A DNA stretch of 64,000 nucleotides from Pseudovibrio sp. Tun.PSC04-5.I4 (GCF_900104145.1 NZ_FNLB01000007.1:124001-188000); one strand, 5' to 3'. Positions 17,210 through 26,283 are shown, counted from the first letter of the stretch. Notes: generated from the letters alone by a model not told the origin. Program-made: numbers and translations.

Positions 17210-18199
17210 TTATAAAAGTGTTCCACGTTCAACCACACGGCATGGAAACATCCGTGTTTCAGGAATCCGGTCTGGATCTTCCAGGCAGTCAACAAGCAAC
17301 TCAACAGAGGAAGAGATGATTTCCTGAACAGGCTGATGGATAGTTGTCAGATTGATATTTGCCCAACCTGCCATTTCCATGTTGTTGAAGCCAATAAAGC
17401 CTATTTCTTCCGGTACTCTTAGACCAGCGGTCTGCGCGGCACTCAATGCTCCGATAGTAAGCACATCATCACCACAAAAATAAACGTCAGCGCGATCTTT
17501 CAGCAGGATGCTCTGCATCGCTTTCCTGCCAGCATCATAAGAGTAATCCTCAGCAAAATTGACGGATAATTTTATACTTGGATGCTCAGAGAGAACTCGT
17601 TGAAAGCCGAAGAGGCGATCCTGCGTAGATGTCGCATTTTCCGGCCCACCCAAAAATCCAATATGCTTATACCCCTTAGAGAGCAAGAGCTCCGCAGCCA
17701 ACTCACCGGCGTAACGGTTATCAATGCCTACGGTGTGCACCGTCGGTGTCGCGCTGCATCGCCCAAAGGAATGCACAACCGGAATTTTTGCATGCCGGAA
17801 TGATTCAGCAAAATCAGGAGGCAGAGTGGAAGACGCTACAACTACTCCATCAACGCTGTATTGCAGAAGCATATCGAGTGATTTAGCCGGATCAACCTCA
17901 CCTGAAAGATTTACGAGAAGAGGCCTGAGCCCTTTTGCTTGCAATGACTGCGTAAACAGATCAAAGACCTGCAGAAAAACTGGGTTATGGAAATTGTTGG
18001 AAACCAGACCAATGAGCTTTGTCCGCCGCGTTGTTAAGCTGGAAGCTAAGACATTGGGTCGATAGCCCAACTCTTGTACTGCTTTCTCGACTTTTCGACG
18101 AGTTTTTGCAGAAACGCTTGCACCTTCCGTAAAGGAGCGCGACACCGCTGAAGCAGAGACCCCGGCACGCAAGGCAACATCTTTTAGCGTAACAGCCAT
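17210..18199 (-). CDS. LacI-family transcriptional regulator, probable inositol repressor
   Basis: 329 residues. The N-terminal LacI HTH is VTLKDVALRAGVSASAVSRS with hinge helix RPNVLASSLTTRRT. A periplasmic-binding-protein-like effector domain follows (LIGLVSNNFHNPVFLQVFD, GIDNRYAGELAAELLL, GFIGFNNMEMAGWANINLTT). It lies between the iol genes and the ABC operon. Four LacI-type palindromes occur in the promoter regions of those operons and none was found in its own 5' region. Inference: represses inositol uptake and breakdown in the absence of an inositol-derived inducer. Confidence 0.92.
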   Translation of the reverse strand: MAVTLKDVALRAGVSASAVSRSFTEGASVSAKTRRKVEKAVQELGYRPNVLASSLTTRRTKLIGLVSNNFHNPVFLQVFDLFTQSLQAKGLRPLLVNLSGEVDPAKSLDMLLQYSVDGVVVASSTLPPDFAESFRHAKIPVVHSFGRCSATPTVHTVGIDNRYAGELAAELLLSKGYKHIGFLGGPENATSTQDRLFGFQRVLSEHPSIKLSVNFAEDYSYDAGRKAMQSILLKDRADVYFCGDDVLTIGALSAAQTAGLRVPEEIGFIGFNNMEMAGWANINLTTIHQPVQEIISSSVELLVDCLEDPDRIPETRMFPCRVVERGTLL

Positions 18200-18312
18200 C
18201 CTCTGCCTTTTCGTTTTTGCGCATCTGGAAATTATAATTTAACCCGTTCACCAATGATGACCCAAGTTAAAAAACAATTAAATTCTGACGTTATTACTTG
18301 GTTATCCCTTCA

Positions 18313-18337
18313 AAACTGGGAGGAAATCTCCCAGTTT
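18313..18337 (-). terminator. Terminator hairpin of the ABC transporter operon
   Basis: AAACTGGGAG (18313-18322) and CTCCCAGTTT (18328-18337) form a perfect 10-bp stem with a 5-nt loop just after the last permease gene. On the minus strand the T-tract is short (TTTTG), so efficiency may be moderate. Confidence 0.65.
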
Positions 18338-18354
18338 CGAAGTTTTACATATCA

Positions 18355-19377
18355 TCAAGCTGCAACTCGCTTTTGGCGATAAGTATCTGCCACCACAGCC
18401 GCAACAATCAGAACACCTTTCACGATATTGATGTAATAAACACCGATACCCAAGAAGGTGAAGCCCGAGGTCAGCGTACCCAGAATAAGCACACCAATGA
18501 TGGTGCCCATAATGCGGCCACGACCGCCGAACAGAGAAGTTCCACCAATCACAACTGCCGAGATTGCATCCAGTTCCAACATTAGGCCAGTGCCAGATTG
18601 AGCGGTCATTGCGCGCGAGGTCTGAACGATTGAAGCAATGCCGTAGAGTGCACCTGCCATGGTGTACACGAGGATTTTGTGTCTTTTGACGGCAATGCCT
18701 GCAACACGGGCTGCATCTTCATTTGAGCCGATTGCGTAGGTACGGCGCCCATAAACCGTATATTTCAAAAGCACATGGAAGACGCCAGCAACAATCAAGA
18801 ATGTTATAACGGGCCAGGCTCCGGAACCGAAGATGGCGAAATCCTCAGTCAGGAAGCTCACCTGTTTGCCACTTGTATACCAACGCGCCAAGCCACGCGC
18901 TGCGACAAGCATCCCAAGGGTTGCGATAAACGGAGGAATTGCGGTAATGGCAATTACGCTCCCGTTGACAAAACCAAGCAGCGCTCCGACTGCAATGCCT
19001 GCGAGTACCGGAAAGATGATCGGCAGATCTGTAAGCCCTGGATAGACGGCTCGGGCATACTCAGAGCTTTGTGCCAGAGAGGCCGCTACAATACCGGCGA
19101 AACCAAGAATGGAACCACCGGAAAGATCGATGCCTGCCATGATGATAATCTGACCAACGCCAATAGCAAGAATGCCAATGATTGCCATCTGCAGGATCAT
19201 GATGAACAGACGTTGACCGTTGAAGATGAAAGTCTGCTCAACGACAAACCAGCCCAAAACTTCAAAAATTGCGGCAATTCCGACGAGCACCAGAAGAATG
19301 CCCGTATCCTTTGGAAGTCGCTGAAGGAGAGATTTTTGCGTTTCGGCTGAGCCTAATGTTGATGATGAATTAATCAA
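18355..19377 (-). CDS. Sugar ABC transporter permease (second permease)
   Basis: 340-residue inner-membrane permease of the ribose/xylose/inositol branch (BPD_transp_2). About ten hydrophobic segments are visible, with family elements IGVGQIIIMAGIDLSGGSIL, VYGRRTYAIGSNEDAARVAG and LDAISAVVIGGTSLFGGRG. A longer frame opens at 19437 inside the upstream permease. The TTG at 19377 is preferred because GGAGG lies 5 nt upstream. It is similar to the permease encoded immediately upstream, so the two probably form a heterodimeric channel after duplication. Confidence 0.9.
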   Translation of the reverse strand: MINSSSTLGSAETQKSLLQRLPKDTGILLVLVGIAAIFEVLGWFVVEQTFIFNGQRLFIMILQMAIIGILAIGVGQIIIMAGIDLSGGSILGFAGIVAASLAQSSEYARAVYPGLTDLPIIFPVLAGIAVGALLGFVNGSVIAITAIPPFIATLGMLVAARGLARWYTSGKQVSFLTEDFAIFGSGAWPVITFLIVAGVFHVLLKYTVYGRRTYAIGSNEDAARVAGIAVKRHKILVYTMAGALYGIASIVQTSRAMTAQSGTGLMLELDAISAVVIGGTSLFGGRGRIMGTIIGVLILGTLTSGFTFLGIGVYYINIVKGVLIVAAVVADTYRQKRVAA

Positions 19378-19390
19378 GATGGCCTCCGAA

Positions 19391-20374
19391 CTATGCCTTA
19401 CGAGCCTGCCGACGCTGGTCAGCGATAACGGCAGCAACGATGATCATGCCCTTGGCGATTTCCTGATAATAAAAATCGATCCGCAGGAAGGTGAAACCTG
19501 ATGTGATGACGCCGAGAATGAAAACACCGATAACGGTCCCCGAAATCTTCCCTTTGCCGCCGAACAATGACGTTCCGCCGATGACAGCTGCGGAGATTGC
19601 GTCCAGCTCATACATGAAGCCCATGCCAGGTTGACCCATTGTCGCCCGCGCACTCATAACGACGCCTGCAAGACCTGCAAGACCACCCGCAATCGCGTAT
19701 ACAAGAACCTTATGGCGATTTACTTTAATGCCGACTATTCGGGCAGCCTCTTCGTTGGACCCAATCGCATACGTCCGGCGTCCGTAAACCGTGTGCTTCA
19801 AAAGAAAATGGAAGAACAGAGCAGCACCGAGGAAAATCAGGACTGGATTAATTCCTTGACCAATCGCGGTATATTGCTCGGTCAAACCAAAGATTGGCTG
19901 GCCTTCTGCGTACAACACAGCAAGTCCACGAGCTGCAACAAGCATTCCCAATGTAGGAATAAACGGGGGAACACCGGTATAAGCGGTGATGGCTCCGTTG
20001 ATACTTCCTGCCAGCAGCCCAACCCCGATACCAACCAGCAGAGGAACAATGACGGGTAGATCCACAATGCCGGGATAGAAAATTGAGAAACCACCAGACG
20101 CCTGCGCAAAACTCGCTGCCACCATCGCAGAGAGTGCCGCCACAGACCCGCCCGACAAGTCGATACCAGAAGTAATAATAACTTGCGTTACACCAACAGC
20201 AATGATGCCGATGATAGATACCTGAAGAACAATGATGACGAGCCGCTTGGAGTTAGCCAGAAAGCTTTGCCCTATAAAAATCCAGCCAAGGATCTCAAAA
20301 AGCGCAGCAATTCCAACCAAAACCATCAGAATGCTCGCCTCCTGAGGAAGCTTTCGGATTGCAGTAGTGTTCAT
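19391..20374 (-). CDS. Sugar ABC transporter permease (first permease)
   Basis: 327-residue permease of the same branch as its neighbour, with VGVTQVIITSGIDLSGGSVA, TLGMLVAARGLAVLY, VYGRRTYAIGSNEEAARIVG and LDAISAAVIGGTSLFGGKGK. It lies 14 bp after the ATPase gene and 13 bp before the second permease. Two different permeases for one binding protein are unusual for ribose-type systems, which often use a homodimer. Proposed substrate: myo-inositol or another polyol, from neighbourhood and shared operators. Confidence 0.92.
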   Translation of the reverse strand: MNTTAIRKLPQEASILMVLVGIAALFEILGWIFIGQSFLANSKRLVIIVLQVSIIGIIAVGVTQVIITSGIDLSGGSVAALSAMVAASFAQASGGFSIFYPGIVDLPVIVPLLVGIGVGLLAGSINGAITAYTGVPPFIPTLGMLVAARGLAVLYAEGQPIFGLTEQYTAIGQGINPVLIFLGAALFFHFLLKHTVYGRRTYAIGSNEEAARIVGIKVNRHKVLVYAIAGGLAGLAGVVMSARATMGQPGMGFMYELDAISAAVIGGTSLFGGKGKISGTVIGVFILGVITSGFTFLRIDFYYQEIAKGMIIVAAVIADQRRQARKA

Positions 20375-20388
20375 CTACGTGCTCCCAT

Positions 20389-21171
20389 TTAAATGTAGCT
20401 AGCGTTTTCATGCACGCCAGTTTTCACACCTGTAATAAGGGAGACAATTTCGTTGCCATCCGTCTTGTCTGCGTCCACGACACCAACAATTTCACCGCGT
20501 CGGAACACAAAAATCCGATCTACAAGATTGAACACCTGACGTAAGTTGTGGCTGACCAGAATCAGCGGAATGCTTTGTTTTTTTAGGCGACGAATGATGT
20601 TCTCTACCTGCGTTGTTTCCTGAACCCCAAGCGCTGCAGTTGGCTCATCCATGATAATGAGTTTGGAGGCAAAGGCTGCAGAACGGGAGATTGCAACGCA
20701 CTGGCGCTGACCGCCGGACATGTTACCGATTGCGTTGCGCAAATTGGGAATTTTTACAGCAGTCTTCTCAAGCCCCTCTTTGGCTTTCGCCAGCATTTTC
20801 TTCTCATTCAGAAAACTGAAGGGACCAAGATTGAAATAGACTTCTTCACGTCCAAGGAAGATGTTGGCTGGAACATCCAGATCGTTGGCGAGTGCCAAAT
20901 TCTGAAATACGGCTTCAATGCCTGCTTCCCGAGCATCGAGAGGGCTTTTGAAGCTAACCTCTTTGCCATCGAAGAACATCTGGCCAGAAGAGGGTTGCTC
21001 AACGCCAGTGATTTGGCGAACAAAGGTGGACTTCCCTGCCCCGTTATCACCAACGATTGCGATGTGTTCGCCTTCACGGAGCTCAAAGTCTGCACCTTTC
21101 AGAGCTTGCACCCCACCATAGTTTTTGCAAAGACCTTGCGTTCGCAGGACGATCTTTCTCGCATCATTCAT
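20389..21171 (-). CDS. Sugar ABC transporter ATP-binding protein
   Basis: 260-residue single-domain ATPase: Walker A GDNGAGKSTFVRQ, signature MSGGQRQCVAISRS, Walker B LIIMDEPTAALG and the H-loop LVSHNL. The ATG at 21171 has GAGG upstream and is used instead of a longer frame starting at 21228. Most ribose-type systems (RbsA, IatA) use a fused two-domain ATPase of ~500 residues; this is the half-size type that acts as a dimer. Confidence 0.92.
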   Translation of the reverse strand: MNDARKIVLRTQGLCKNYGGVQALKGADFELREGEHIAIVGDNGAGKSTFVRQITGVEQPSSGQMFFDGKEVSFKSPLDAREAGIEAVFQNLALANDLDVPANIFLGREEVYFNLGPFSFLNEKKMLAKAKEGLEKTAVKIPNLRNAIGNMSGGQRQCVAISRSAAFASKLIIMDEPTAALGVQETTQVENIIRRLKKQSIPLILVSHNLRQVFNLVDRIFVFRRGEIVGVVDADKTDGNEIVSLITGVKTGVHENASYI

Positions 21172-21252
21172 TGTTCTTTTCCTCACCAGGGCTGAGATAA
21201 AATCGGCCAAACCGAAAATCACGGCCAATAGACTATGAGTTGCAAAGCGAGC

Positions 21253-21280
21253 AGCGCTCCGTACAGACGCACGGAGCGCT
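21253..21280 (-). promoter_or_regulatory. Intercistronic hairpin after the binding-protein gene
   Basis: AGCGCTCCGT (21253-21262) and ACGGAGCGCT (21271-21280) form a perfect 10-bp stem with an 8-nt loop and no following T-run. Such hairpins between a binding-protein gene and its membrane components usually protect the upstream mRNA, so the binding protein is made in excess. Confidence 0.65.
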
Positions 21281-21295
21281 CTTACTGAAAGCCTG

Positions 21296-22225
21296 TTATT
21301 GGCTCATGTAGGATTTTAGATTGTCCTGAGTGACCAGTTCGAACGGGATGTTGATCCAGTTTGGCAGAGCTTCGCCGTTCATGGCTTTCACAGCAGCATC
21401 AACAGAGCCAGTTGCCTGCCCCTTCGCGTTCTGGAAGACGGTAACATCCAGCTCATTCTTGCCCAAAGAAGCAAGAGCGTCATCTGTTGCATCAACACCA
21501 GCAACCAGCACATCCTCCATATTCACGCCAGCAGCTTTGAGAGCTTGCAATGCGCCAAGAGCCATTTCGTCGTTGTTGGCAAATACAATATCGAAATCAA
21601 GACCAGAGCTGAGCCAGTTCGACACGACGTTGTTTGCTTCTGTGCGCTGCCATTTGGCTTCCTGTTCTGCAACAAGCTCGATGCCGTTACACATGGAGAG
21701 CTTCAGGACTTCGCGCACGTCTTCAGAGCGGGTAACAGCAGCTTCGTTTGAAAGAATCCCCATCAGCATGACCGCTTTACCAGTGCCCGCTGCCTGCTTA
21801 CATACTTCAAAAGCTTCCAATGTGCCGGACCAGGTTTCATCAGACCCCACAAAGGCAGCCTTTTCACCTAGTGCATCCAGATCAGCAGGGCGACGGTTCA
21901 CATAGATCAACGGAATGTCCGCTGCTTCTGCCATTTTGGTAATTTGAGGGGTCGCTGCCGCACTTACCGGCGCTACGATGATTGCTGCAACGTCAGAGGC
22001 AATAAAGTTCTGAATTTGGCTCAACTGCATGCCCACATCTTCTCGGGCATCTTCGATCTGAATTGAATGTCCGAGTTCTTCCGCGCGACTTTTGGCAGCT
22101 TCGCGAAGAGCTGTCTGGAAATTATCATCAAAATTTGGACTTGAAAAACCGATAGTGTCGGCGCTTACGGCTGTTGCCATCATCGTGAACGCAGCGACTG
22201 CTGCCAGTAAACCAGTTTGTTTCAT
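21296..22225 (-). CDS. Periplasmic sugar-binding protein of ABC transporter
   Basis: 309 residues with a Sec signal peptide (MKQTGLLAAVAAFTMMATAVSA, cleavage near residue 22). It has a type I periplasmic-binding fold of the ribose/inositol group (Peripla_BP_4): IGFSSPNFDDNFQTALREAA, PVSAAATPQITKMAEAADIP, VYVNRRPADLD and VAGVDATDDALASLGKNELD. It is the first gene of the leftward transport operon, preceded by two LacI-type sites. Inositol is the likely ligand given operator sharing with the iol genes; ribose or another sugar is possible. Confidence 0.9.
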   Translation of the reverse strand: MKQTGLLAAVAAFTMMATAVSADTIGFSSPNFDDNFQTALREAAKSRAEELGHSIQIEDAREDVGMQLSQIQNFIASDVAAIIVAPVSAAATPQITKMAEAADIPLIYVNRRPADLDALGEKAAFVGSDETWSGTLEAFEVCKQAAGTGKAVMLMGILSNEAAVTRSEDVREVLKLSMCNGIELVAEQEAKWQRTEANNVVSNWLSSGLDFDIVFANNDEMALGALQALKAAGVNMEDVLVAGVDATDDALASLGKNELDVTVFQNAKGQATGSVDAAVKAMNGEALPNWINIPFELVTQDNLKSYMSQ

Positions 22226-22244
22226 AGTTTCCTCCCATTTGCGT

Positions 22245-22260
22245 TAGCAACCGATTGCAA
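22245..22260. promoter_or_regulatory. LacI-family operator, ABC operon proximal site
   Basis: TAGCAACCGATTGCAA lies 20 bp upstream of the binding-protein ATG and matches the consensus TTGCAACCGNTTGCAA except at the second base. Its position in the leader suggests direct blocking of transcription. Confidence 0.7.
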
Positions 22261-22377
22261 GATTTAATGAAGCGGATTTGGGAGCCATATCAGCACCGGA
22301 ACCCAAATAAATGCTAATCCCACCAAATCTTCCCTGTCGATCACTACGGGATTAAACTAACCTAACAATTACCAATA

Positions 22378-22393
22378 TTGCAACCGCTTGCAT
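22378..22393. promoter_or_regulatory. LacI-family operator, ABC operon distal site
   Basis: TTGCAACCGCTTGCAT matches the consensus at all but the last base. It is 133 bp upstream of the proximal site, so the pair could allow repression by DNA looping. Confidence 0.7.
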
Positions 22394-22600
22394 TAAATTT
22401 GCTATTTTGATGATGTGAAGTGGCCGTCCGCAGCTTCAAACAAAGAGATCAACATCAGTTCGGAAAACAACAAAACCGTTACGACACCTACATCAAGCAG
22501 GCAACATGTGTGGATGCCCCGGTAAATGCAAGTCGTTTTTGATGCCTTCAAACGGCATTGCCAAGTTGTTTAAGGCCAGATTTTGAGTTAGTAAATCCCA

Positions 22601-23157
22601 ATGAAAATACCGAGCTCCTTTGCCCGCCTGAAGGGGTACCGTTTTCCTCGTGAGGTCATTGCGTATGCCGTTTGGGCATACCATCGTTTTGCAATGAGCA
22701 CCGCTGATGTTGAGGACCTCCTGGCAGAGCGCGGTGTTATTGTCAGCCGGGAAACTGTTCGGCTTTGGATTAACCGCTTTGGTCGCCATTTCGCCGATTG
22801 CATCCGCAAAGATCGGCCAAAGCCAAATAATAAATGGCATCTGGATGAGGTGGTTATTACCATCCGTGGGGTGAAATACTGGCTCTGGCGGGCGATTGAC
22901 GCAGATGGTGACGTGCTCGATATCTTGGTTCAAAAGCACCGGAACGCCAAGGCTGCCAAACGGTTTTTCAAAAAACTTGTCAAACAATTTGGTGAGCCAC
23001 GGGTCGTGGTAACGGATAAACTGCGCAGCTATATCAAACCTGTACAGACCCTTGCTCCAGATGCAGATCACCGCGCCCACAAAGGCTTGAACAACAGGAT
23101 AGAAAACTCTCATCGCCCAACAAGAAAGCGAGAGAAGATCATGGGGCGGTTCAAATC
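22601..23157 (+). pseudogene. IS6-family transposase, 3' end removed by IS5
   Basis: The frame opens MKIPSSFARLKGYRFPREVI and shows the IS6/IS26 core WHLDEVVITIRGVKYWLWRAID, second Asp VVVTDKLRSYIKP and catalytic Glu NNRIENSHRPTRKRE. It breaks at MGRFKS where an IS5 element (23158-24260) begins. The missing ~30-40 residues are not found on the other side of the IS5. Left-end repeats could not be fixed. Confidence 0.88.
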
Positions 23158-24260
23158 GGCGCTGTTGCATAAATACTCTTCAGGCGTATATTCCGGCTGA
23201 TATTTCCTTCAATGAAGATTCACTTCATGCCGTTTAAAGCCAATGCTGATCGCCGACATAAGTTTGCCAAAGCCAAATACAAAGTGACGAACTGGTCGAA
23301 GTATAATGAAAGCTTGCGTCGTCGCGGCGATGTCACGGTTTGGATTGAAGAGAGCGCTGCCAAGGCTTGGTTTGCACCCGAGAACCAACGACGTGGACGG
23401 CCCGCCAAGTTTTCAGAGCTTGCCATTGAAACCTGTTTGCAGATCCGGGTCGTATTCGGTCTTGCTTTGAGGCAGACTCAAGGGTTTGTGAGGTCTGTGT
23501 TCCATTTGATGGAGTTGGTTTTACCGGTTCCTGACTTTTCAACCCTGTCGCGCCGCGCAGATGGCTTGAAACTTTCAAATCCCAAACCGCGAACGAACTC
23601 TGAGCCAGTAGCGCTGGTAATCGATAGTACAGGCGTTAAGATCTTTGGTGCCGGAGAATGGCAGGAAACCAAGCATGGAACCAGGATAAAGCGCAGAACC
23701 TGGCGCAAAATTCACCTTGGCCTTGATCTAAATACCGGCGAAATCGTATGTTCTGAACTGACTGAGGATACGGTTGCCGATCCAACCGTTGTGCCGGATC
23801 TGTTGGATCAGGTTGAGGGTCAGGTGGCAACGTTTTTAGGGGATGGCGCTTATGATGGCTTCACGACACGACAGGAAATAGCAAAGCGCTATGACGGTGT
23901 TGAGATCATCATTCCACCTCCCAAAACAGCTATCCCCGGCCCACAGGCTGCCACCGCCCCCACTGCTCGCGACCGGGATATTCTTGCCATTCAAAAGAAC
24001 GGCAGGATGTCTTGGCAAAAGCAAACCGGATATGGTCGAAGGTCTCGAGGCGAAACCTTGATGGGCCGCTTTAAGCAGGTGATCGGGACCACGCTCAGGT
24101 CACGAAAGCTGAACAATCAGAGGACAGAGGCAAAACTTGGCGTCGCCGTCCTCAACACAATGACCGCCCTCGAACGCGCTGCGTTCAAGAAGGTTTCTGC
24201 ATGATCAGATGCATGGGATTGGGCAAGCTGCAAGCTAATTTCGAATTGTGCAACAGCGCC
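23158..24260 (+). mobile_element. IS5-family element (1103 bp)
   Basis: Perfect 12-bp terminal inverted repeats GGCGCTGTTGCA (23158-23169) and TGCAACAGCGCC (24249-24260) enclose one transposase gene. It interrupts an IS6-family transposase. No target duplication was seen, so a deletion probably followed on the right side. Confidence 0.9.
23212..24204 (+). CDS. IS5-family transposase
   Basis: 330-residue intact DDE transposase: N-terminal RRHKFAKAKYKVTNWSKYNE, first Asp LVIDSTGVKIFGAGEW, second Asp FLGDGAYDGFTTRQE and catalytic Glu RSRGETLMGRFKQVIGTT. It is related to but clearly distinct from the twin copies at 8.9 and 55.8 kb. It is the parent type of several decayed fragments in the window (6587, 7456, 31833, 54160). 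Confidence 0.92.
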   Translation: MKIHFMPFKANADRRHKFAKAKYKVTNWSKYNESLRRRGDVTVWIEESAAKAWFAPENQRRGRPAKFSELAIETCLQIRVVFGLALRQTQGFVRSVFHLMELVLPVPDFSTLSRRADGLKLSNPKPRTNSEPVALVIDSTGVKIFGAGEWQETKHGTRIKRRTWRKIHLGLDLNTGEIVCSELTEDTVADPTVVPDLLDQVEGQVATFLGDGAYDGFTTRQEIAKRYDGVEIIIPPPKTAIPGPQAATAPTARDRDILAIQKNGRMSWQKQTGYGRRSRGETLMGRFKQVIGTTLRSRKLNNQRTEAKLGVAVLNTMTALERAAFKKVSA

Positions 24261-24578
24261 GTTCCGAGGGGCCTACCCTCATCTCATACACAGTTCGTCT
24301 CCAAAGAGACTTCGTGACACACCAAGCCCTAACAGCCTCTCTTATGGGAGAGCATTGGGTAAGGACACCAGGCTACCAGCTCTGCAGGTCTGATGCCTCC
24401 TTGTGAACGCCAACCCTGTCTGCCGGGCCTGCGCAAAATATAACCGCCGGCATAAAAGCTACCCGAACACGCGCTAAAAGAATTGGGGGTGCGTGATCCC
24501 ATTGTTGCAACCTGCATCAACAACGACTATTTCCATACAAATATTGCGACCAACCAAATTCACCCTGAGAGTTACTAA
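24261..24578. other. Intergenic region, no supported gene
   Basis: About 320 bp between the IS5 end and the Toprim gene. CTCTCTTATGGGAGAG near 24336-24351 is a short palindrome without a T-run. The only longer frame, on the minus strand, shows no recognisable family. Confidence 0.25.
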
Positions 24579-25427
24579 GTGATCACGCCGTTCAAAAGCC
24601 GCCAGACCCTTCAAAAGCTCCGCCTTAAAATGGAAAAAGAACATCAGCTAACGGCTTCTGATCCCAAAGAAGACGCGCTTGAGCCAAAAAACTCCGCATG
24701 CGTGAAAAAATCCTCTCGCTGCGAGGACCAAAATGACGGCAGTAAGAGCAGTCAAGAACGGGTGAAAGTATCTGAGAAATCAGTCGCTCTGTGGGCCAGC
24801 CTCACAACATGGGCCACTGAAGAGAACTGCGAGTACCTGAAACAAAACAACGTTCAAGGATTTGGTGTCAAGAAGGACAAGGACGGGCGCATGGTTGTGC
24901 CATTGCGTGACATGGACTTTAAGTTCCAATCCCTGCTGTTTATCGGACATGTAACAACCAATATAAAACATGGCCGCAGAGCAGGTTTGTTCCATGTGAT
25001 TGATCCGCAAGGTCGTCTGAGTGAGGAGCGCAAACTCACTAGTCAAGAGACACTTGTGATCACTAGGAGCTACGCCAGCGCAGCTGTAGTGCATGAGATG
25101 GTGAAGGCACCGGTCATTGTCGCGTTTTCTGTTTTGAATATAATCAAATTTGCCAAATCTTTTCGTGAGAAATACCCGGATGTGACCCTGTTGTTTGCCT
25201 TGGACGCTATGGCTCATCAGAAGGTGAACCCACGCTTACCGGTGATGCAAGCTGCACAGGACGTTGGCGGCCATGTGATCATCCCTCCCTTTAGAGAAAC
25301 AGAAAAATCCCAGGGATTAAAGGACTGGAATGATCTGGTCGGGCTGCATGGTAAGGATCGGGCAGAGCTGCTTTTTGCAGCGCAGGTGCGTTATGCATTT
25401 GATAAAAAGCGTAACAGGAAGATATAA
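24579..25427 (+). CDS. Toprim-domain (TraC-primase-like) protein, catalytic residues degenerate
   Basis: 282 residues. A charged, low-complexity N-terminus (~residues 1-65) is followed by a region matching plasmid TraC-type primases/Toprim proteins: VVPLRDMDFKFQSLLFIGH, the EGyATAasi-like strand now RSYASAAVVHEM, VIVAFSVLNIIKFAKSFREK, LLFALDAMAHQK and the DFNDL-like LKDWNDLVGLHG. The conserved Toprim glutamate is Arg and the D-x-D motif reads ALDAM, so primase or topoisomerase chemistry is unlikely as written. The start is a GTG; an ATG at 24630 would drop the charged leader. It is probably a plasmid-derived single-strand DNA factor or a decaying gene. Confidence 0.65.
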   Translation: MITPFKSRQTLQKLRLKMEKEHQLTASDPKEDALEPKNSACVKKSSRCEDQNDGSKSSQERVKVSEKSVALWASLTTWATEENCEYLKQNNVQGFGVKKDKDGRMVVPLRDMDFKFQSLLFIGHVTTNIKHGRRAGLFHVIDPQGRLSEERKLTSQETLVITRSYASAAVVHEMVKAPVIVAFSVLNIIKFAKSFREKYPDVTLLFALDAMAHQKVNPRLPVMQAAQDVGGHVIIPPFRETEKSQGLKDWNDLVGLHGKDRAELLFAAQVRYAFDKKRNRKI

Positions 25428-25791
25428 CTTGAACACGAGCGGGTACTTTGACGCCTGAAAAACGCCCAGCCCTCCTTCCCTGCTTAAGGCTGATACGGGG
25501 TATTGTAGGAGAGTAATAAAGCCTCATACTTACGAGGACTTAGCTGCCTTCGCTGCATTGCGGGAACACAGGCTGGTGGGAGGCCGTTGCAAGCATTGAG
25601 GGCCAAGAGCTGTCATTCACCGGTTTCTATCAAGGGTTGATGCTATCTACTTGGAAGGTATTCTGACTACCTCACTAGGAAGTCATTCACCGCAATCGCG
25701 AAAACCTAGATACATGAGTTGCTGTTCCACGAGCAAACGGCCACTCGTGAAGGGCATTGCAAATGCTGGCGAGGAACGAAAATGACATTAC
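25428..25791. other. Intergenic region with dispersed repeat copy A
   Basis: About 360 bp between the Toprim and phosphatase genes. It contains the first copy of an imperfect ~40-bp repeat (25601-25640) shared with two other intergenic regions nearby. No gene was supported. Confidence 0.4.
25601..25640 (+). repeat. Dispersed imperfect repeat, copy A
   Basis: This ~40-bp sequence runs GGCCAAGAGCTGTCATTC through TCTATCAAGGGTTGA. It shares the framework GGnCAA-AGCTGYC-...-TTYYATCARGGGTTGA with copies at 26371 and 27152. Confidence 0.55.
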
Positions 25792-26283
25792 TTAGACAAA
25801 GAGCTCCGACACAACGCTCTCAATAAAGGCACGTTGTTCTGATGTATCCGGCACCTGAACTCCACGCGCACCGCTAACAATTTCAATTGCGGCCTGTGCC
25901 GATCCGACAAAACCGGCCATAACGCAACAAGCTAACAGTCCCGAACGGCCAATTCCGGCGCGGCAGTGAATGGCAACACCTTCGTGCTGCTTTAAACGCT
26001 TACTAACGTGTGTGACGATCTCCTTGAACCCTTGTCTTTCAGGCAACCCTCTGTCCGGAATTGGAAAATTCAAAAAATCCATTCTGTTCTCAGAACAGAT
26101 TCTACTCTCGTTCTGCAACGAGAGTTCGATTGCTTCGGTATGTTCTAACATTGACATAACCAAATCCACGCCTATCGATCGGTAATATTGCATGTCCTCA
26201 TCTAACCATTCCCCAGAGGGCTTGGGCATTAGGAACAACTGCCCTGGGTAATCGGCAGATATTGGATAAATTGAAGGCTTCAT
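25792..26283 (-). CDS. Dual-specificity/tyrosine protein phosphatase
   Basis: 163-residue cysteine phosphatase. The P-loop is VAIHCRAGIGRSGLLA, the Cys-X5-Arg signature of the PTP/DSP superfamily. The general-acid loop is probably FPIPDRGLPER (Asp) and the N-terminal strand LFLMPKPSGEWLDEDMQYYR. Small single-domain phosphatases of this type dephosphorylate proteins or phosphoinositides/inositol phosphates; its substrate cannot be read from the sequence. It stands alone, not in an operon, and looks intact. Confidence 0.88.
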   Translation of the reverse strand: MKPSIYPISADYPGQLFLMPKPSGEWLDEDMQYYRSIGVDLVMSMLEHTEAIELSLQNESRICSENRMDFLNFPIPDRGLPERQGFKEIVTHVSKRLKQHEGVAIHCRAGIGRSGLLACCVMAGFVGSAQAAIEIVSGARGVQVPDTSEQRAFIESVVSELFV

